Origin: Chrysomallon squamiferum
Lineage: Eukaryota > Mollusca > Gastropoda > Neomphalida > Peltospiridae
NCBI GenBank assembly: GCA_012295275.1
Contig: CM022676.1
Coordinates: forward strand, 13,033,660 to 13,097,659
Length of the DNA: 64,000 nt
Direction: 5' to 3'
This document shows, piece after piece, positions 1 through 11,917 of this stretch (position 1 is the stretch's first letter; every line of letters starts with the position of its first letter). The translations under genes were made by a program, and so were the position numbers. The notes under the pieces are model-generated. The model made no database searches and had not been told where the DNA came from. It saw only the letters and a list, made by a program, of their open reading frames with translations.

Positions 1-86
1 CTCACTCAGGAACGATCTCGCGACCCCCAGAGAAAAGGCTGGAGACCTCTCTGATGGTCGCGACCCCCAGGTTGAAAACCTATGCT
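1..86. mobile_element. hAT-like transposon end (fragment)
   Basis: The motif GCGACCCCCAG occurs twice (about 19-31 and 59-71). The second copy runs into GGTTGAAAACC, which matches the usual hAT-type terminus (ggtcgcgacccc followed by ggttgagaacc). The element would end near 86 and the rest lies outside the window. No transposase is visible. The family call rests on the terminal motif only. Confidence 0.45.
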
Positions 87-441
87 GTAGGCTATCTACT
101 GAAACCTAAGTGATCAAGTTATCTGGATGAAATAAAATAATTATTTACCTTTCTTTCATTTATTGCCGGTAGACAAAAATATATACAACTATGTGGGATC
201 ACACCATTTTTATCTGGGTAACGGGCAGATGATTAAGTGAGCACCAAACCTTGACCTGTGCTGTTATAAACTGTATGACAAATAAGCATATGACCCAACA
301 GGTTTTTTTGTAACGTGCTTTTAAATAAGAAAAAATGTATTTATAAATGACAAATATTGTCAAACAAAAAAAAACAAACGAAAAGAGAATGTAAACAAAT
401 AAATTGGTTTTGTAAAGTGTACTTATCTTCGACATTAGACA

Positions 442-651
442 AATTATTTTGACGCCTTTGGCTGGAGATACAGGCTTTATCGACTCCTTCATGGTACATA
501 TCATAGAAGTACTACGCTCGTACTGCCTAGCCAAGTCGACTATATGTACACCTAGCTCATGTTTTTCTATGAATTCAAGACTTAATTCAAGGGACATCAT
601 CCGTTTTGTCTTCTCTGTACTGTCCTTTGCACTCACTTTCCTAGGAGCCAT
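442..651 (-). pseudogene. Tigger/pogo-type transposase, N-terminal fragment
   Basis: On the minus strand an ATG at 651 opens about 70 residues that start MAPRKVSAKD and carry a helix-turn-helix of the CENP-B/Tigger N-terminal type. The segment MMSLELSLEFIEKHE is followed by VDLARQYERSTSMICT and KGVKII, in the family's usual order. Beyond about 442 the similarity stops and the frame runs into low-complexity AT-rich sequence, so the catalytic DDE domain is missing. This is a dead fragment of a TcMar-Tigger element. Confidence 0.72.
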
Positions 652-900
652 AGTCTGAAAAAAGACATTTGGCAAAGTACAGCACAAAACACGAGCACAA
701 CACAACAGAGATGCTTCCGCGGTGAGGTAACCACGTGAAGTAAACAAGTGAGACGCGGGATCCTGAGCGGATGTTGTGTTTTTCGTTGCGCCAACTAGCG
801 GCCGCATATCTTAAACTCACTTTAACTCGAATTTTCGCTCGCAACTCGAAGCAAAATATCGATAGGGCGGCTGCTCGTAATTCGGAGCACTAGTAAGTCG

Positions 901-903
<3 letters not shown>

Positions 904-958
<55 letters not shown>

Positions 959-976
959 ATATATATATATATATAT
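904..976. repeat. (CT)n followed by (TA)n microsatellite
   Basis: An uninterrupted CT array (904-954) passes directly into a TA array (956-976). Open frames across it are repeat artefacts. Confidence 0.95.
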
Positions 977-986
977 TCGGTAACAT

Positions 987-1544
987 ATAATTTAATTGTA
1001 CGATTCTCAAAATACAAAGGCAAATAGCTTTGATAAATAATACTATTTTAATTCATATTCAATTCGTGTTTCCGTTATTATTCTCTAATGGATACAGACC
1101 TGTCATTTAATAGTTCAAGATGTCTCAGATCATTAACATCTTATCACTTGACGCTATTAAAATCGCTACGCTATAGCCGGACGAGCCAATATTATAAATA
1201 AAACCAGTACGTATATTTAAAATAATAAACTACACAGGACGAATATGGAGAAGAAAACACAACAGCAGCAAAGAAACATTCAATTCAGAGTAACAAAAAG
1301 TTGGAGATTTTATGATGGAAATGTTACTCATATAAAACAGACGCTTTCAAACACTCATAAAAGCAGTGTAAAGATGACAGCTGTCAGAAGTAATTCTCTT
1401 TTATCTTAATTACTAACGTATCAGATGCTTGTAAGAGTTTCTACTGAAACCAAACATAAGACATGGATTTAATAATTTTGTAACGTAAAGTGTAATTTAG
1501 TTTCGACATTTCTCAATTTTGTTTCAAATAAAATTATTTTCCAG
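987..1544 (+). other. Intron or flank upstream of gene A, shared with gene C
   Basis: No exon is visible. From about 1290 the sequence resembles the gene C intron at about 42500-42940, for example the shared phrase CATAAAAGCAGT at about 1356 and 42887. The duplicated block that made A and C therefore includes this intron. The earlier exons seen in C (signal peptide, V, first Ig) are not visible here. Confidence 0.5.
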
Positions 1545-1823
1545 ATCCTCCCAGTTCATCTCCAGTTGTTTCAGGAACAACATTTCCTGTGTTTGAGGGT
1601 GACACTGTCACACTGAACTGTTCTATAACTGGTGGAAACCCAAAACCAAATCTGAACTGGACATGTTATAATCCTGTACACTGCTCTCACAGAGAAGAAA
1701 CCAGAACGTGTACAATATCTTTCATAGCTAACAGGACTCAGAATAACAAAGTCTGTGAGTGTGTTTCTAGTTGGAAGTATGGCGACTACAACAAGAGGAA
1801 AAGTTTAATCATGTTTATTCACT
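1545..1823 (+). CDS. Gene A exon: Ig domain 1 (PPSSSPVVS type)
   Basis: Acceptor TTTCCAG at 1544, donor GTAAGT at 1824, 279 nt, phase 1 to 1. It encodes LNCSITGG, NLNWTCYNPVHC and CTISF, with the B-strand Cys and C-strand Trp of an Ig fold plus extra cysteines and several N-glycosylation sites. It is nearly identical to 43037-43315 (gene C) and 58169-58447 (gene D). The last ten or so codons differ from those copies (KSLIMFIH instead of KSRNLTIY). Confidence 0.88.
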
Positions 1824-4800
1824 GTAAGTAATTCTTATATTGCTTGTAACTAATACACACGATTTTTCTGTTTCTGTTATAGATTATGAATTTGATATCT
1901 CAGATATTTATTGTAGACCTAAATAGTTTAGGAAAAGTAGGTTTCAGTTTTTCACGAAAGATGGGTGAAAACATCCACTGGAAATTGAACAAAGATTCGC
2001 AGTGTGTCATATTTTTCATATTTCCATTTGAACCTGAACATAACTTTTAAAATACTCATGGGTTAAAACAATAAATCTTGCAAAATAGAAGTTAGCACAC
2101 ACATTTTTGTGTATAGCGTTTTATAGACATTAACATGAAATTAATAATAATATATACATCTCGAAAAAAACCAACAAAAAAACCCAGATGTAATTATATT
2201 TCTTGTTTATATGAGAAAATGTGAAAGAAAAGTGAAGAGAAGAGAAAACAAATCCCCACTTACCAAAATTAAAACGAGAATGTTTTAAACAGATCCTCCA
2301 AACAGACCAACACTTTCATCAGATCCTGAGCAGCCATGGCTAGAAAACACAGGAGGCTCTTTGATTTGTTCTTTACCCGACAGTGGTAAAGGAAATCCAG
2401 CAGCTCAGTTTTACTGGATTAGAAATGGAACAAACATACAACACACAGGATCTAAATTGTCACTGACACCTACAAAGGAAGACAATGGAGTCTGGTACAA
2501 ATGTTCAGCTGGGAATCTCTTCACAGACAGAACTGGACAACAGAGACCTGAATCTAATTCTCTTCATACGAATGTATATTGTATGTTGTTCAACTGTTTT
2601 GTATGTTGTTGTTGTTGTGCTGGTGGTGGCTGTGTTTTTCATTGCATTATTATTTTCACATTAAGTAAATAAGTAAATAATGTTGACATAATTACGAAGA
2701 TATTTTAAAAAATATTTGAATATTTTCTTTTGACATGCTGATGTCATCCTTATAGATAATAAACAGAAATAAACATATTATTTCATCTGCCTTTCATAAC
2801 TGTACATTTCTCCACAATGTATGTTAAGTGTAGTTTTCTGTGGAATAATGCAATCTATGATTTCTGTTTTCTGTTTCCTCTTAGTTTAAAGTGTTTTTTG
2901 TATGTTTGCTTTTATTTTATTACATATAATTTTTTTGTTCAATCTCTGTAGATGCACCCAGAGTGAGAATTTTATCAGAGAGTCACATCAGAGTTGAACT
3001 GGGAAAACTTGTGGTACTACGCTGTACAGCTGACAGTAATCCAGACAGTGTTGTATTTGAATGGCGAACTGGTACAAAACACCTCACTGACAGTTCTGTG
3101 TTTCAAATCTCCTCATTTCAACAGTCAGACCAAGGAGAGTACACGTGTTCAGCAACTTCAAAAACTTCTTTTAACACTTCAATGTCAGGATCTGCCAGTG
3201 TCATTGTTACAGGTAACTTTTTCCTTTTCGTGTAACATATTTTACCAAATACCATTACACTTTTTACATCTGTGTCAGAATTAGCCAGTGTCATCCTTTA
3301 TATGTAGACTTTATTAAAGTGTATATACAGGTAGCGGACCGATTATCCGGCGTCCTGAAATTCAGAAATACCAGTAAACTGGAGGTTTTATCCTGACGCT
3401 ATTTTCACACTTCACGCGCACGGGTTTTGTACTCACCAGACCGGAACTACTCTTTCAAGCCGCGTGGCGTTCATTCACCCGCTGCATTTTTTGACGTGTC
3501 GAGTCGCCACAGTTGTATATCGTCAGTTTTCTTTATGATTTTAATTTTATAAATGTTTATACCTAATTATTTACGTATTTAGATGCCTCGATATAGACAT
3601 ACGTAAGTGACTGAACTTAAAGCTCCAAGAATAATCTAAAGATACATAAACATCATTAACATGTCTGAGGTTCATTTCTCTTTGTTTAGACATAAATTAT
3701 TGATAAATTCCTGCAAGACACTTGGGACATTAATATATGGTAAACACTGTAACTGGTTCTTTCTTAAGGAACACAGGACAGTAATGGTCAGCCAGTATTT
3801 GTCAGAGCGTGAGATGTCATCAGTGTGACTGTGGTGAAAGCTAGTTCAAGAGGGAAGAAAGAAATACGTTTAGGCCAATTCTCTGCTGAATAGCTACGCT
3901 ATTATTATCTATAATGTTTTACTATAATTTCCTATTATGTTGTACAGTCAGACAGAGAAATTAAAAATGCATGTATAATCGAAATCGAACTTATGTACTT
4001 TGGTATAGATATATAAACGCAAACGTGTGTGTGTGTGTGTGTGCCATTCCTCATATAATATTTAAATGTGTTGCTGTTGATATTGAAACACAACAGAAAT
4101 AATTGTTTACGTTTTAGTTCTTGAATCAGCTCCTGAATGGTGTTACTGCACAAATGTGTTAGAAACTTCAGTAGATCTCAAGTGGAAGTACAACACAAAG
4201 AAGTTCACTAGATTCACAGTTGAACAACATATGTCTACTGAAGACCAGTCTATCAGTCTGCAAGTGTCAGACAATAAGACACAAGTCAAGACTTTTTCTT
4301 TACACATTTCTCATCTCAAGTCCAATTCTTCCTACCGCTTTAAAATTTACTCTTCTGCAAATAAAAATGACAGCCGTTACTGTTTGACTGTTTGTACAAC
4401 AGGAACAATACCTGTTCGTAAAAGTAAAGTAATATATACAGTTTTCGATTCTTCATTTAATGGTTGTTTTACAATACTTGTATAAAGGTATAAGGTGAAT
4501 CTTACATTGTCCAAACTGTTTACATTATTGAATGAAAGATCTTTAGAAGAAAGAATAATAATATAACAAATATTAAATAAAATTAAACGTAAATGAAGAT
4601 AATTGATTTATGTAGTTGAATCGTTATTATAATTACTGTAGAAGAATCTTCGTCCAAGGCAACACTGGGAACTGGAATTGGAACTGGAATTGGAATTGGA
4701 ATTGGAATTGGTCTTGTAGTAGGAATAATTCTGATCTGCGTTATTGAAACAATTATTCTACTAATCTTGAAGAGAAGAGGTTACACAATCCGAGGTCAGC

Positions 4801-6689
4801 TAAATTTTAAACTCATTCATTAGTTAGTGTTTTATTCTTTTGAATATTTCATATTTATTTTATTTAATTGTTTATTTTAAAATTATCTTTCTTTCGCATT
4901 TTTGTTTTGTTTCACACTTGTCTATCTGTTTAATTTTATATATACATACATATATCTTAAAAAAAAGAATTATGGATATATATATATATATATATATATT
5001 CTTCTTTTTTACATTATTTGTATATATGTTGTTTTCTTTCATTGCTTGTTTAAAATAAATTCAAATTATTTCGAGGCAACAACATTTATTTAGATTGTAA
5101 ATTAGAATTTTAAAATATGTATTTCAGGTTCAGACAGCAAGAATGACAATGAAATGGTTACGTGAGTACTGCGTTGAAATGTTTCTAAATACTACTATGA
5201 TAACAGCTATTCAGTGCCTGTTTTCTAAATTACCTGCAGACCTTGTTTTGACATAGACACTAGTATGTATAACGTGCATAACTATATCATATCATTACTT
5301 ATGTTTAAAGTAAGTTTTGCTGAAAAATTGTATCAGGAATGAAAATATATTAACTACTAATAAAATGTTTACATTGTTGCATAACCGAAAAAAATGAGTC
5401 TGCTAAGTTTGTGATAAGATAGTAGTATTTTATTTATTTAATTTTTGTTGTTGTTCTTCTGTTTCACAGATATCAAGATGTGTCTATGGATTCGGCTCAG
5501 GAAACTGCTGTTCGTTCAGGTAACATTAGATAGCGAATGTTTTTAATATCTTTATTTGATCCTAATTTTATTAGTAAACTTTTCTTTCCAAAAAAGCTGT
5601 CTTTTATTATTTAGAACGATTCAAATTGAACTAGATCTTGAAACACAAATCAAGATGGTTGCGGAAATTTAAAATCAGATGCGTGTTTTCCATACACTAA
5701 CGAACATTATATTCAGACTCATGCACGCAGAGAGACAGAGAGTTACTCATTGTCAGGCATACACACATTTTATTCACTTCGTGAAGAGCATGAATCAGTA
5801 AAAATAATGCAAGGACTTACAGGTGACATACAGACTGCCTACGCCAAAGTCAAAGCCATTCGTTATCAACAGACACTTTGTGGAATATAAATCGTCGGTC
5901 TACTTTGTCATACAGAACTTTGTTGAAATATTCGGTTCTGTGACGAAATAGAAGTTTCCCTGAATAGAGAGATTGATATAATTTCTCCAGGGAAAGTGAC
6001 TGGCATATCTTATTAGTTATTGTGTTGTTCTTCTTCCGCCTGTTATCAACTGGGTTTTAAATGATTAAATATTCTATAGTTTTAAATTTCTACACTCGAC
6101 AAAATAACATATGAAACACAATAATGTATTAAAAAAAATGTCTTTCATTTTGTGTTCTTAAACTGAAATTTCAACCAAGACCGAAAGAATATTATTAGAT
6201 TTGTTTTATATACGACAGAGTTTTAAATTAAAAGAAACTGCAATGAATTAAATGAATTAAATATAAGCGCCTAAATATCTTTCTCAATTTTGGTAACAAT
6301 TTCTGTAATAAACATTTTGTAGAAAATATAACTGAATTCAAAAAAAAAAAAAAAGTTTTGTGAAATGCATACAAAGAGTTTATGAAAATATTAATTAATT
6401 TATAGAACATTCTCAAATACCTACAACTCAGTACGAGTGTCTACAATCACGTGATGCACCTGCGTATGAAAAGTTGAAGGTGTCCGATAACAGACCGAGT
6501 TCAGGTAATAACATTTATTTAGAATTATTCACTTTTATTTATCATATTAAATTTTATCCAACTACGACTAGAATTGGCAATAAATTATTACTGTGTTGAA
6601 ATGTGTATTAGTAAAGACAATCTCAAATGATTTTATTCCCTATTCGTTATCAGCAGTCGTATACACCAATAGTGAATACTAATAATGAC

Positions 6690-6735
<46 letters not shown>

Positions 6736-6897
6736 GTAATAATAATAATAATAATATATTTTTGAAATTTGTGTAAAAAATTATGGCTTCTACAGTTTCT
6801 GAAGTTAATTTATTTTTATCCCAAATATTTGTTGTCCTTTTTATTTATTTGTTTTCTTTCTTTCTTTCTAGGCAATGTATATGAAAATACACTGTAA
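1545..6897 (+). CDS. Gene A: IgSF/FN3 transmembrane receptor with tyrosine-rich tail (5' partial)
   Basis: Nine exons: 1545-1823, 2293-2580, 2952-3212, 4118-4423, 4642-4794, 5128-5161, 5470-5519, 6406-6504, 6872-6897. All have AG/GT borders and join into one open frame to TAA. They encode three Ig domains, one FN3-like domain, a TM helix and a cytoplasmic tail with TYQDV, QYECL, AYEKL and VYENT. YECL and YEKL are seven residues apart, which is ITAM-like spacing. The signal peptide and any V domain are missing upstream and may lie outside the window or be lost. It is probably a cell-surface recognition or adhesion receptor, by architecture only. It closely resembles gene C and, unlike C, has no frameshift. 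Confidence 0.8.
2293..2580 (+). CDS. Gene A exon: Ig domain 2
   Basis: Acceptor AAACAG at 2292, donor GTATGT at 2581, 288 nt, phase 1 to 1. It encodes SLICSLPDSGKG, AAQFYWIRNG and VWYKCSAGN, the Cys-Trp-Cys pattern of an Ig domain. It is nearly identical to 44309-44596 and 59294-59581. Confidence 0.9.
2952..3212 (+). CDS. Gene A exon: Ig domain 3
   Basis: Acceptor CTGTAG at 2951, donor GTAACT at 3213, 261 nt, phase 1 to 1. It encodes LVVLRCTADSNPDSVVFEW and DQGEYTCSATS, a classic C2/I-set Ig with DxGxYxC. The gene C copy is 44957-45217. Confidence 0.92.
3326..4003. mobile_element. Insertion in a gene A intron with a pogo/Tigger-like left end
   Basis: The equivalent gene C intron (45218-45471) lacks about 680 bp that are present here. 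The two introns match again near TATAGATATATAAAC at about 4003. The left edge reads TATA then CAGGTAGCGGACC and GATTATCCGGC, which resembles Tigger/pogo termini inserted at TA. No right end or coding sequence was recognised, so the right limit is only the point where homology resumes. Confidence 0.42.
4118..4423 (+). CDS. Gene A exon: FN3-like membrane-proximal domain
   Basis: Acceptor GTTTTAG at 4117; donor GTAAAG at 4424, chosen because it keeps phase 1. It encodes VLESAPEWCYC, VDLKWKYNTKKF and then SLHISHLKSNSSYRFKIYS, which looks like the FN3 pattern of a W in strand B and LxxxxxYxFxI near strand F. The donor differs from gene C, giving a slightly different C-terminal end. Confidence 0.78.
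4642..4794 (+). CDS. Gene A exon: transmembrane segment
   Basis: Acceptor CTGTAG at 4641, donor GTCAGC at 4795, 153 nt, phase 1 to 1. It encodes ESSSKATLGTG, then alternating Gly-Ile/Gly-Thr, then LVVGIILICVIETIILLIL and the stop-transfer KRRGYTIR. It is eight codons longer than the gene C exon (46049-46177). The extra codons come from a GGAATT hexamer repeat. Confidence 0.88.
5128..5161 (+). CDS. Gene A exon: tail segment 1 (34 nt)
   Basis: Acceptor ATTTCAG at 5127, donor GTGAGT at 5162. It enters in phase 1 and leaves in phase 2, encoding GSDSKNDNEMV. The length of 34 nt is needed to read the next exon as TYQDV. The gene C copy is 33 nt and out of frame. Confidence 0.75.
5470..5519 (+). 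CDS. Gene A exon: tail segment 2 (TYQDV)
   Basis: Acceptor TTTCACAG at 5469, donor GTAACA at 5520, 50 nt, phase 2 to 1. With the preceding AC it encodes TYQDVSMDSAQETAVRS, a tyrosine motif of the YxxV type. Confidence 0.8.
6406..6504 (+). CDS. Gene A exon: tail segment 3 (YECL..YEKL)
   Basis: Acceptor TTTATAG at 6405, donor GTAATA at 6505, 99 nt, phase 1 to 1. It encodes TTQYECLQSRDAPAYEKLKV. The two YxxL motifs are separated by seven residues, within the 6-8 spacing of ITAMs. The gene C copy is 47389-47487. Confidence 0.87.
6662..6756. repeat. (AAT)n microsatellite in gene A intron
   Basis: AAT/ATA trinucleotide array between tail exons 3 and 4. Gene C has an equivalent array at about 47678-47720 in the same intron. 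Confidence 0.9.
6872..6897 (+). CDS. Gene A last exon (VYENTL, stop)
   Basis: Acceptor TTTCTAG at 6871. It encodes GNVYENTL followed by TAA. YEN fits the pYxN motif that Grb2-type SH2 domains bind. The gene C equivalent is GNVYENTV at 47837-47862. Confidence 0.83.
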
Positions 6898-6935
6898 TTA
6901 ATTCAACATCCAGACATTACTAAGATGAAATTTTT

Positions 6936-7035
<100 letters not shown>

Positions 7036-7061
7036 AGAAACATTTCACAAAATACAGATTT

Positions 7062-7064
<3 letters not shown>

Positions 7065-7142
<78 letters not shown>
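7065..7142. repeat. (GA)n array 2 after gene A
   Basis: Second GA array, separated from the first by 33 bp of unique sequence. The reading frame through both arrays is a repeat artefact. Confidence 0.96.
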
Positions 7143-7144
<2 letters not shown>

Positions 7145-7148
7145 GTAG

Positions 7149-7246
7149 TAATAACGCGATACAAGACTATTACCTAGATGGAGTACAACTCCTGTACCCG
7201 CAAAAATACTTTCTTGTTTCTGTCATCATTGTTTGATACTGTCTAG
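7149..7246 (+). pseudogene. Leader/first-exon module copy 1 (decayed)
   Basis: It contains the leader phrases TTACCTAGATGGAGTACAAC and TGTACCCGCAA, then jumps to CTTGTTTCTGTCATCATTG, the second half of the signal exon. The part with the ATG is deleted. The downstream 500 bp also match sequence after the copy at 50870. Confidence 0.75.
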
Positions 7247-8586
7247 ATTGGTAGTGTGACACCAATATAAAATCTTAGCAACTTCAGCAGAATCTTTTCG
7301 AAATTTTTGGAGTTTAACCTATGGAGTTTTTGTGTGCTGAGAATGATAGAAAACTAGAACAGTATCTAGTTCAGTACTTTGATTTATTGTAACTTTTATT
7401 TAATTAATCTGTTGGCACTACGATAATATAAAGGAAAGCAACTCTTGTCTGATGTATTTTCAACGTTTTCAATCTAACTAGAGATTACGATTTGCATATT
7501 CTAGAAGCATATTCTATAATTATAACAATACACAAATTATTTTTATTTTCATTTTCTCGTTGTACCATTGAATCGTTTTATTGTTCGATTTTTTTTGTTT
7601 TTGTTGTTGTTGTTGTTTTGTTGTTTTTTTGTCAGTAGCTAATTGAAACAAAATATATTCTCCATTACAAAGAAAGTTTATACGTTATGTATCTTTCCAG
7701 AATGTGTAAACGTGCATGTGAATTTAATGATTTCATATTATTATACAAACTAAAAGTAAGTGTTGTAAGATGAAAAGAAATCAAGTGACAAATAGAAATA
7801 ATGTAATATACTGTCACGGGGCCACACCATTAAACATCTTGGTTGTTTTATTAAGGCTCAGTCTAGAGTAACAAAAGGTGCTTTAATGACCACCTAACAA
7901 GGAATATGAACGCTAAATTGACAGCAATCTATATAAATCAATAATTATATCTATCGACTAGAGAAATAAAGTATAAGTTAATTATTTAATTATGATTTAC
8001 AAGTTACTTAATAATACTACATTATATAATCGATAAAACATATATTTAAATAATTGTGCTTAATGATACGAGCAAGGTCATACGGGGAACCAAGACAAAA
8101 TAAGAATCTGCATGGATGACAGATTAAACAATTAAAATGTTAGGTATATTAAATGTTACTGACACAGTTTAATTGCGCATTACACCCTATCAAAATAAAA
8201 ATAGACAATTGATTACCATACTCGCCTGTAAAAACAATGTCATTCAAAAACATTACGTTCCCGGCCTGACTGAGTTCTTGTCTTGGACTTTTCCTTCTCT
8301 CCTTAATTACTAAGTGCTCACCCCTTTAAAACAACGCCATCGAGTTGAAAAATTGGCAGCAAAAATGGAAGTCACGGATGTGATTGAACTAACAGTTAGT
8401 TATGCAATTTGAATTCCATGACATAAAAATAAACAGCCGGATGTCGCATAAAGATACACTTGTTACGCAAACTGAATTTTGTGACATATACCAAACTATA
8501 ATTAGACTATTTATTAATATTAAAACAATTGTTGTAGATATGTTCCAGAAATGACTTTAAGTAACTTCACATTAATTTTGTATTAC

Positions 8587-8639
<53 letters not shown>

Positions 8640-8770
8640 GGAGGGGAGATTAATGAGAAGAATGAAAAAATATATTACTAGCATTGATAAAAATCAATAA
8701 ATAAATAATAGAAAATGAAAAAAAAGCAAAATATGTACATTTAGGATCAGTTTCAAGAAAAAGGAAATTA

Positions 8771-9528
8771 ACGGTCTATGGGGAATAACTCTAAAATATA
8801 ATTTCGGAACAGTCACTTTGCTTGTACTTTGAATTAATTTTAATTTTCTCTTATTCCTTAATATTGGAATAAATGTAATTATTGAGTTCTTGTTTTCAGT
8901 ATTTTTTAAAACGTAACTATGTTGTAATAGTATTAAATTTTGTAACATAGTTAACGAAAACGAGTAATCTGAAAATAATTTTAGAGTTGTTCCTCTTAGA
9001 CCGTAACATTAATTTGTTTTCTATTTCATACATAAGATAGGTATAAAAAAATACCTGTGTGTGTTTTTCTATAAACGTAAAAAAACAAAAATTCATATAC
9101 TAATAAAAATAAAATAAAGACATGAACGTAAATAATAAATATAAATTACTAATAAATATAATAAATGTATATTCGTTCGTTTCGAAAAACTTACCATAAA
9201 CATAAACTTAGTTTTCATATAATTTAACTTTTTTCGTATTTTTAGTAATATTATGTAAAATGGCCATTTCTGACTAGATCGCAGTACTAAAATAGAGTTA
9301 TTCCTCTTAGACCGTTAAGTTACTAATTTATGGTATTGAATAAAAGTCCTTCTCTGTTATTATTTAATTTATAATGATAAAAATAAAACGAAGCCTCATA
9401 TTCCAACAATATTTTAAAATTTCTTTTTAACCAATATATTGGATAAAAAATTTCTTTAACTGAGATTGAGTCTTTTTAAGTATTGTGCGTAATTGTTAAA
9501 TAGAGTTATTTCCCTTAGACCGTAAATT
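8771..9528. repeat. Short interspersed repeat, GAGTTATT..CTTAGACCGT
   Basis: Three forward copies (about 8981-9004, 9295-9316, 9502-9524) of a unit like TAGAGTTATTCCTCTTAGAC and one reversed copy at about 8771-8796 (ACGGTCTATGGGGAATAACT). The reversed and forward units could be terminal inverted repeats of a miniature element, or four separate insertions. Confidence 0.6.
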
Positions 9529-10039
9529 TGCTGAATTGGTCGACTTTTTATTTATTTATTTATTTATTATTCCGTAAATATTTCATTAACCGCCAACATT
9601 ATTAACAATAATTTCATTTTCTTCAGTTGATTAATGCAATATTTTCTATTGTTGTAACGAGAAAAAACAAAACATTACACACACAAAAACACGCAGACAC
9701 ACACACATACACACACATACACACACACACACACACAAAATAAATAATTCATATTAAACATAATTTATTTCTTTGTTTGTCTAATATACAGTTGAGTTAT
9801 CCTGCTGAATTAAGTCTAAAATTAGTACGTATTTTTATCTTTTTCTTAGAAAACTTTTTACAGAAATATGTACTTTTTTTTCTTTCTGGTCCCTCATTGT
9901 AAGTGTAAACTGTACGAGTCAAATGTCAAAATTAGGTGTTTCCCCGCACTGCGTCCATCCAGTCAGCCTCTCTGTGCGTGGCATAGCAAGTAAGAAATTC
10001 TTCTTTTTTTCTCTCATAAGGTGACTGAATTTTTATATA

Positions 10040-10098
<59 letters not shown>

Positions 10099-11814
10099 TT
10101 GTTTTATTATTTATTAAAATTTTTCTTAATATGGGTCTTTATATAATATGTATCTGTCTCACTCGCTCTCTCTCAAATAAATAAATCTAGAATGAAAGAA
10201 AGAAATAAAAAAATAAGGAAAGAAAATGAAACATGAAAAGAGTAAAATATTATAATAATAGTATATACACAAGACTATAGTATAATAATAAACAAATAGG
10301 TACATACGCAAGTAAATAAATGAAGAAATAAAGAAAGAGAAATAAAAAATAAAAAGAAGGAAAGAAAATTACAAAGTAGAAAGAGTAAAATAAATGTTCC
10401 TCTCTTTCTCAACTGATTTCGTGTTTCAGCCGCTTGGAACAAACGGAAAACAAGTATAATTATAATTTTTTTTATTGTTACAAACTGTTATGTCATTCTG
10501 TTTTTATATTATCTTTGTTTTTTGTTTGTCTGAAATAATGTTATACCAAGACCCTGGTCTGTTTGTGTCATGAATGCATTGCTCGTTCTTTTTAATTTTT
10601 ATTTTTAACTCTTACCATATCATTCGAAATGCGTCCTGTTCGATACAGGCTTCTTTTATTTCTTTGTTTTTGAAGGAATAAAAAAACACATAAATATTTC
10701 TTTATGTGATATACAACAATTCTGTTAAGTCATTTAGTTTTGTCATTAATGGATCACACTCTAAACTCTATTGACAATAGTTTTCATACATACTGAATTG
10801 CTTTATTTGAAGTAATTGTTATACAAAATACAGCAAATACTGCATGATGGGCGTATTCTCTTATTCTTCACAATACTACTGAACTATAATGTGCAGCTTT
10901 TCTACCAACATTTTCAAAAGCCTTCAATTTGCAATTATACTCATGTCACAGTAAACTCATGGGAACATACTTTAATAGTGGTGGGTAACACAGCTGGGGG
11001 GAGTTGCTGTATGTTCCCTATAATCTCCACTAGCCTTCTAACATAATTTCCAGTTATAATTCTATTTCAGAAATTAGTTTTGTTATCCTTTTGTATGCAC
11101 AAATGCATATTATTTTTTAGTCTGTTAAAATAATAAGAACGTCTTTCTATCTGTCTATCCATCTATCCTAAATACATATAAAGAAACTGATGCACATAAC
11201 CAAACACTCATACAAATACAGGAATACACATTTTTAGATGCATATTTACATAGATATATGTACACATGTAATGTAATGAAGAAATGTAAATTAATTTCTC
11301 TATTTAACTTACGGCTTCTAGATTTGAATATTATTATGTTTTGTGTAATATTTTCTAATTTCTTTCTAGATTTGCTTTAAGTTCTGAAAGTCAATAAGGT
11401 GTTACAGAAATGTGTATCAAACTCTAGTTCAGTTAAGATATTCTATATTTATATAATGTTGTATGAATTTGTGAAGGAAAAATAGCACATAATACAAATG
11501 CTGATGAACTTCTAACAAACTTAGATTACTAATATTATGTAACTGTTAAAACAAATATAAACAGAGTATTGACAACATTAAAATGTGTAAATATGTGTGC
11601 ATACTAATTTAGTTAGGAAAGATATATATATTTGTAAAACATTTGTCTATTTTATTTCTGAATTAACTACACATAAACACTGTGCAATGTAAAATAGATG
11701 GGTAATGTATCACAGATGAGTAGCAATGCACATGCATGCATGTAAACCAAACATATGCACATATATAGACACATATAAACACATGCTAACAATTATTGAG
11801 ATCCAAACTCTTTA

Positions 11815-11917
<103 letters not shown>

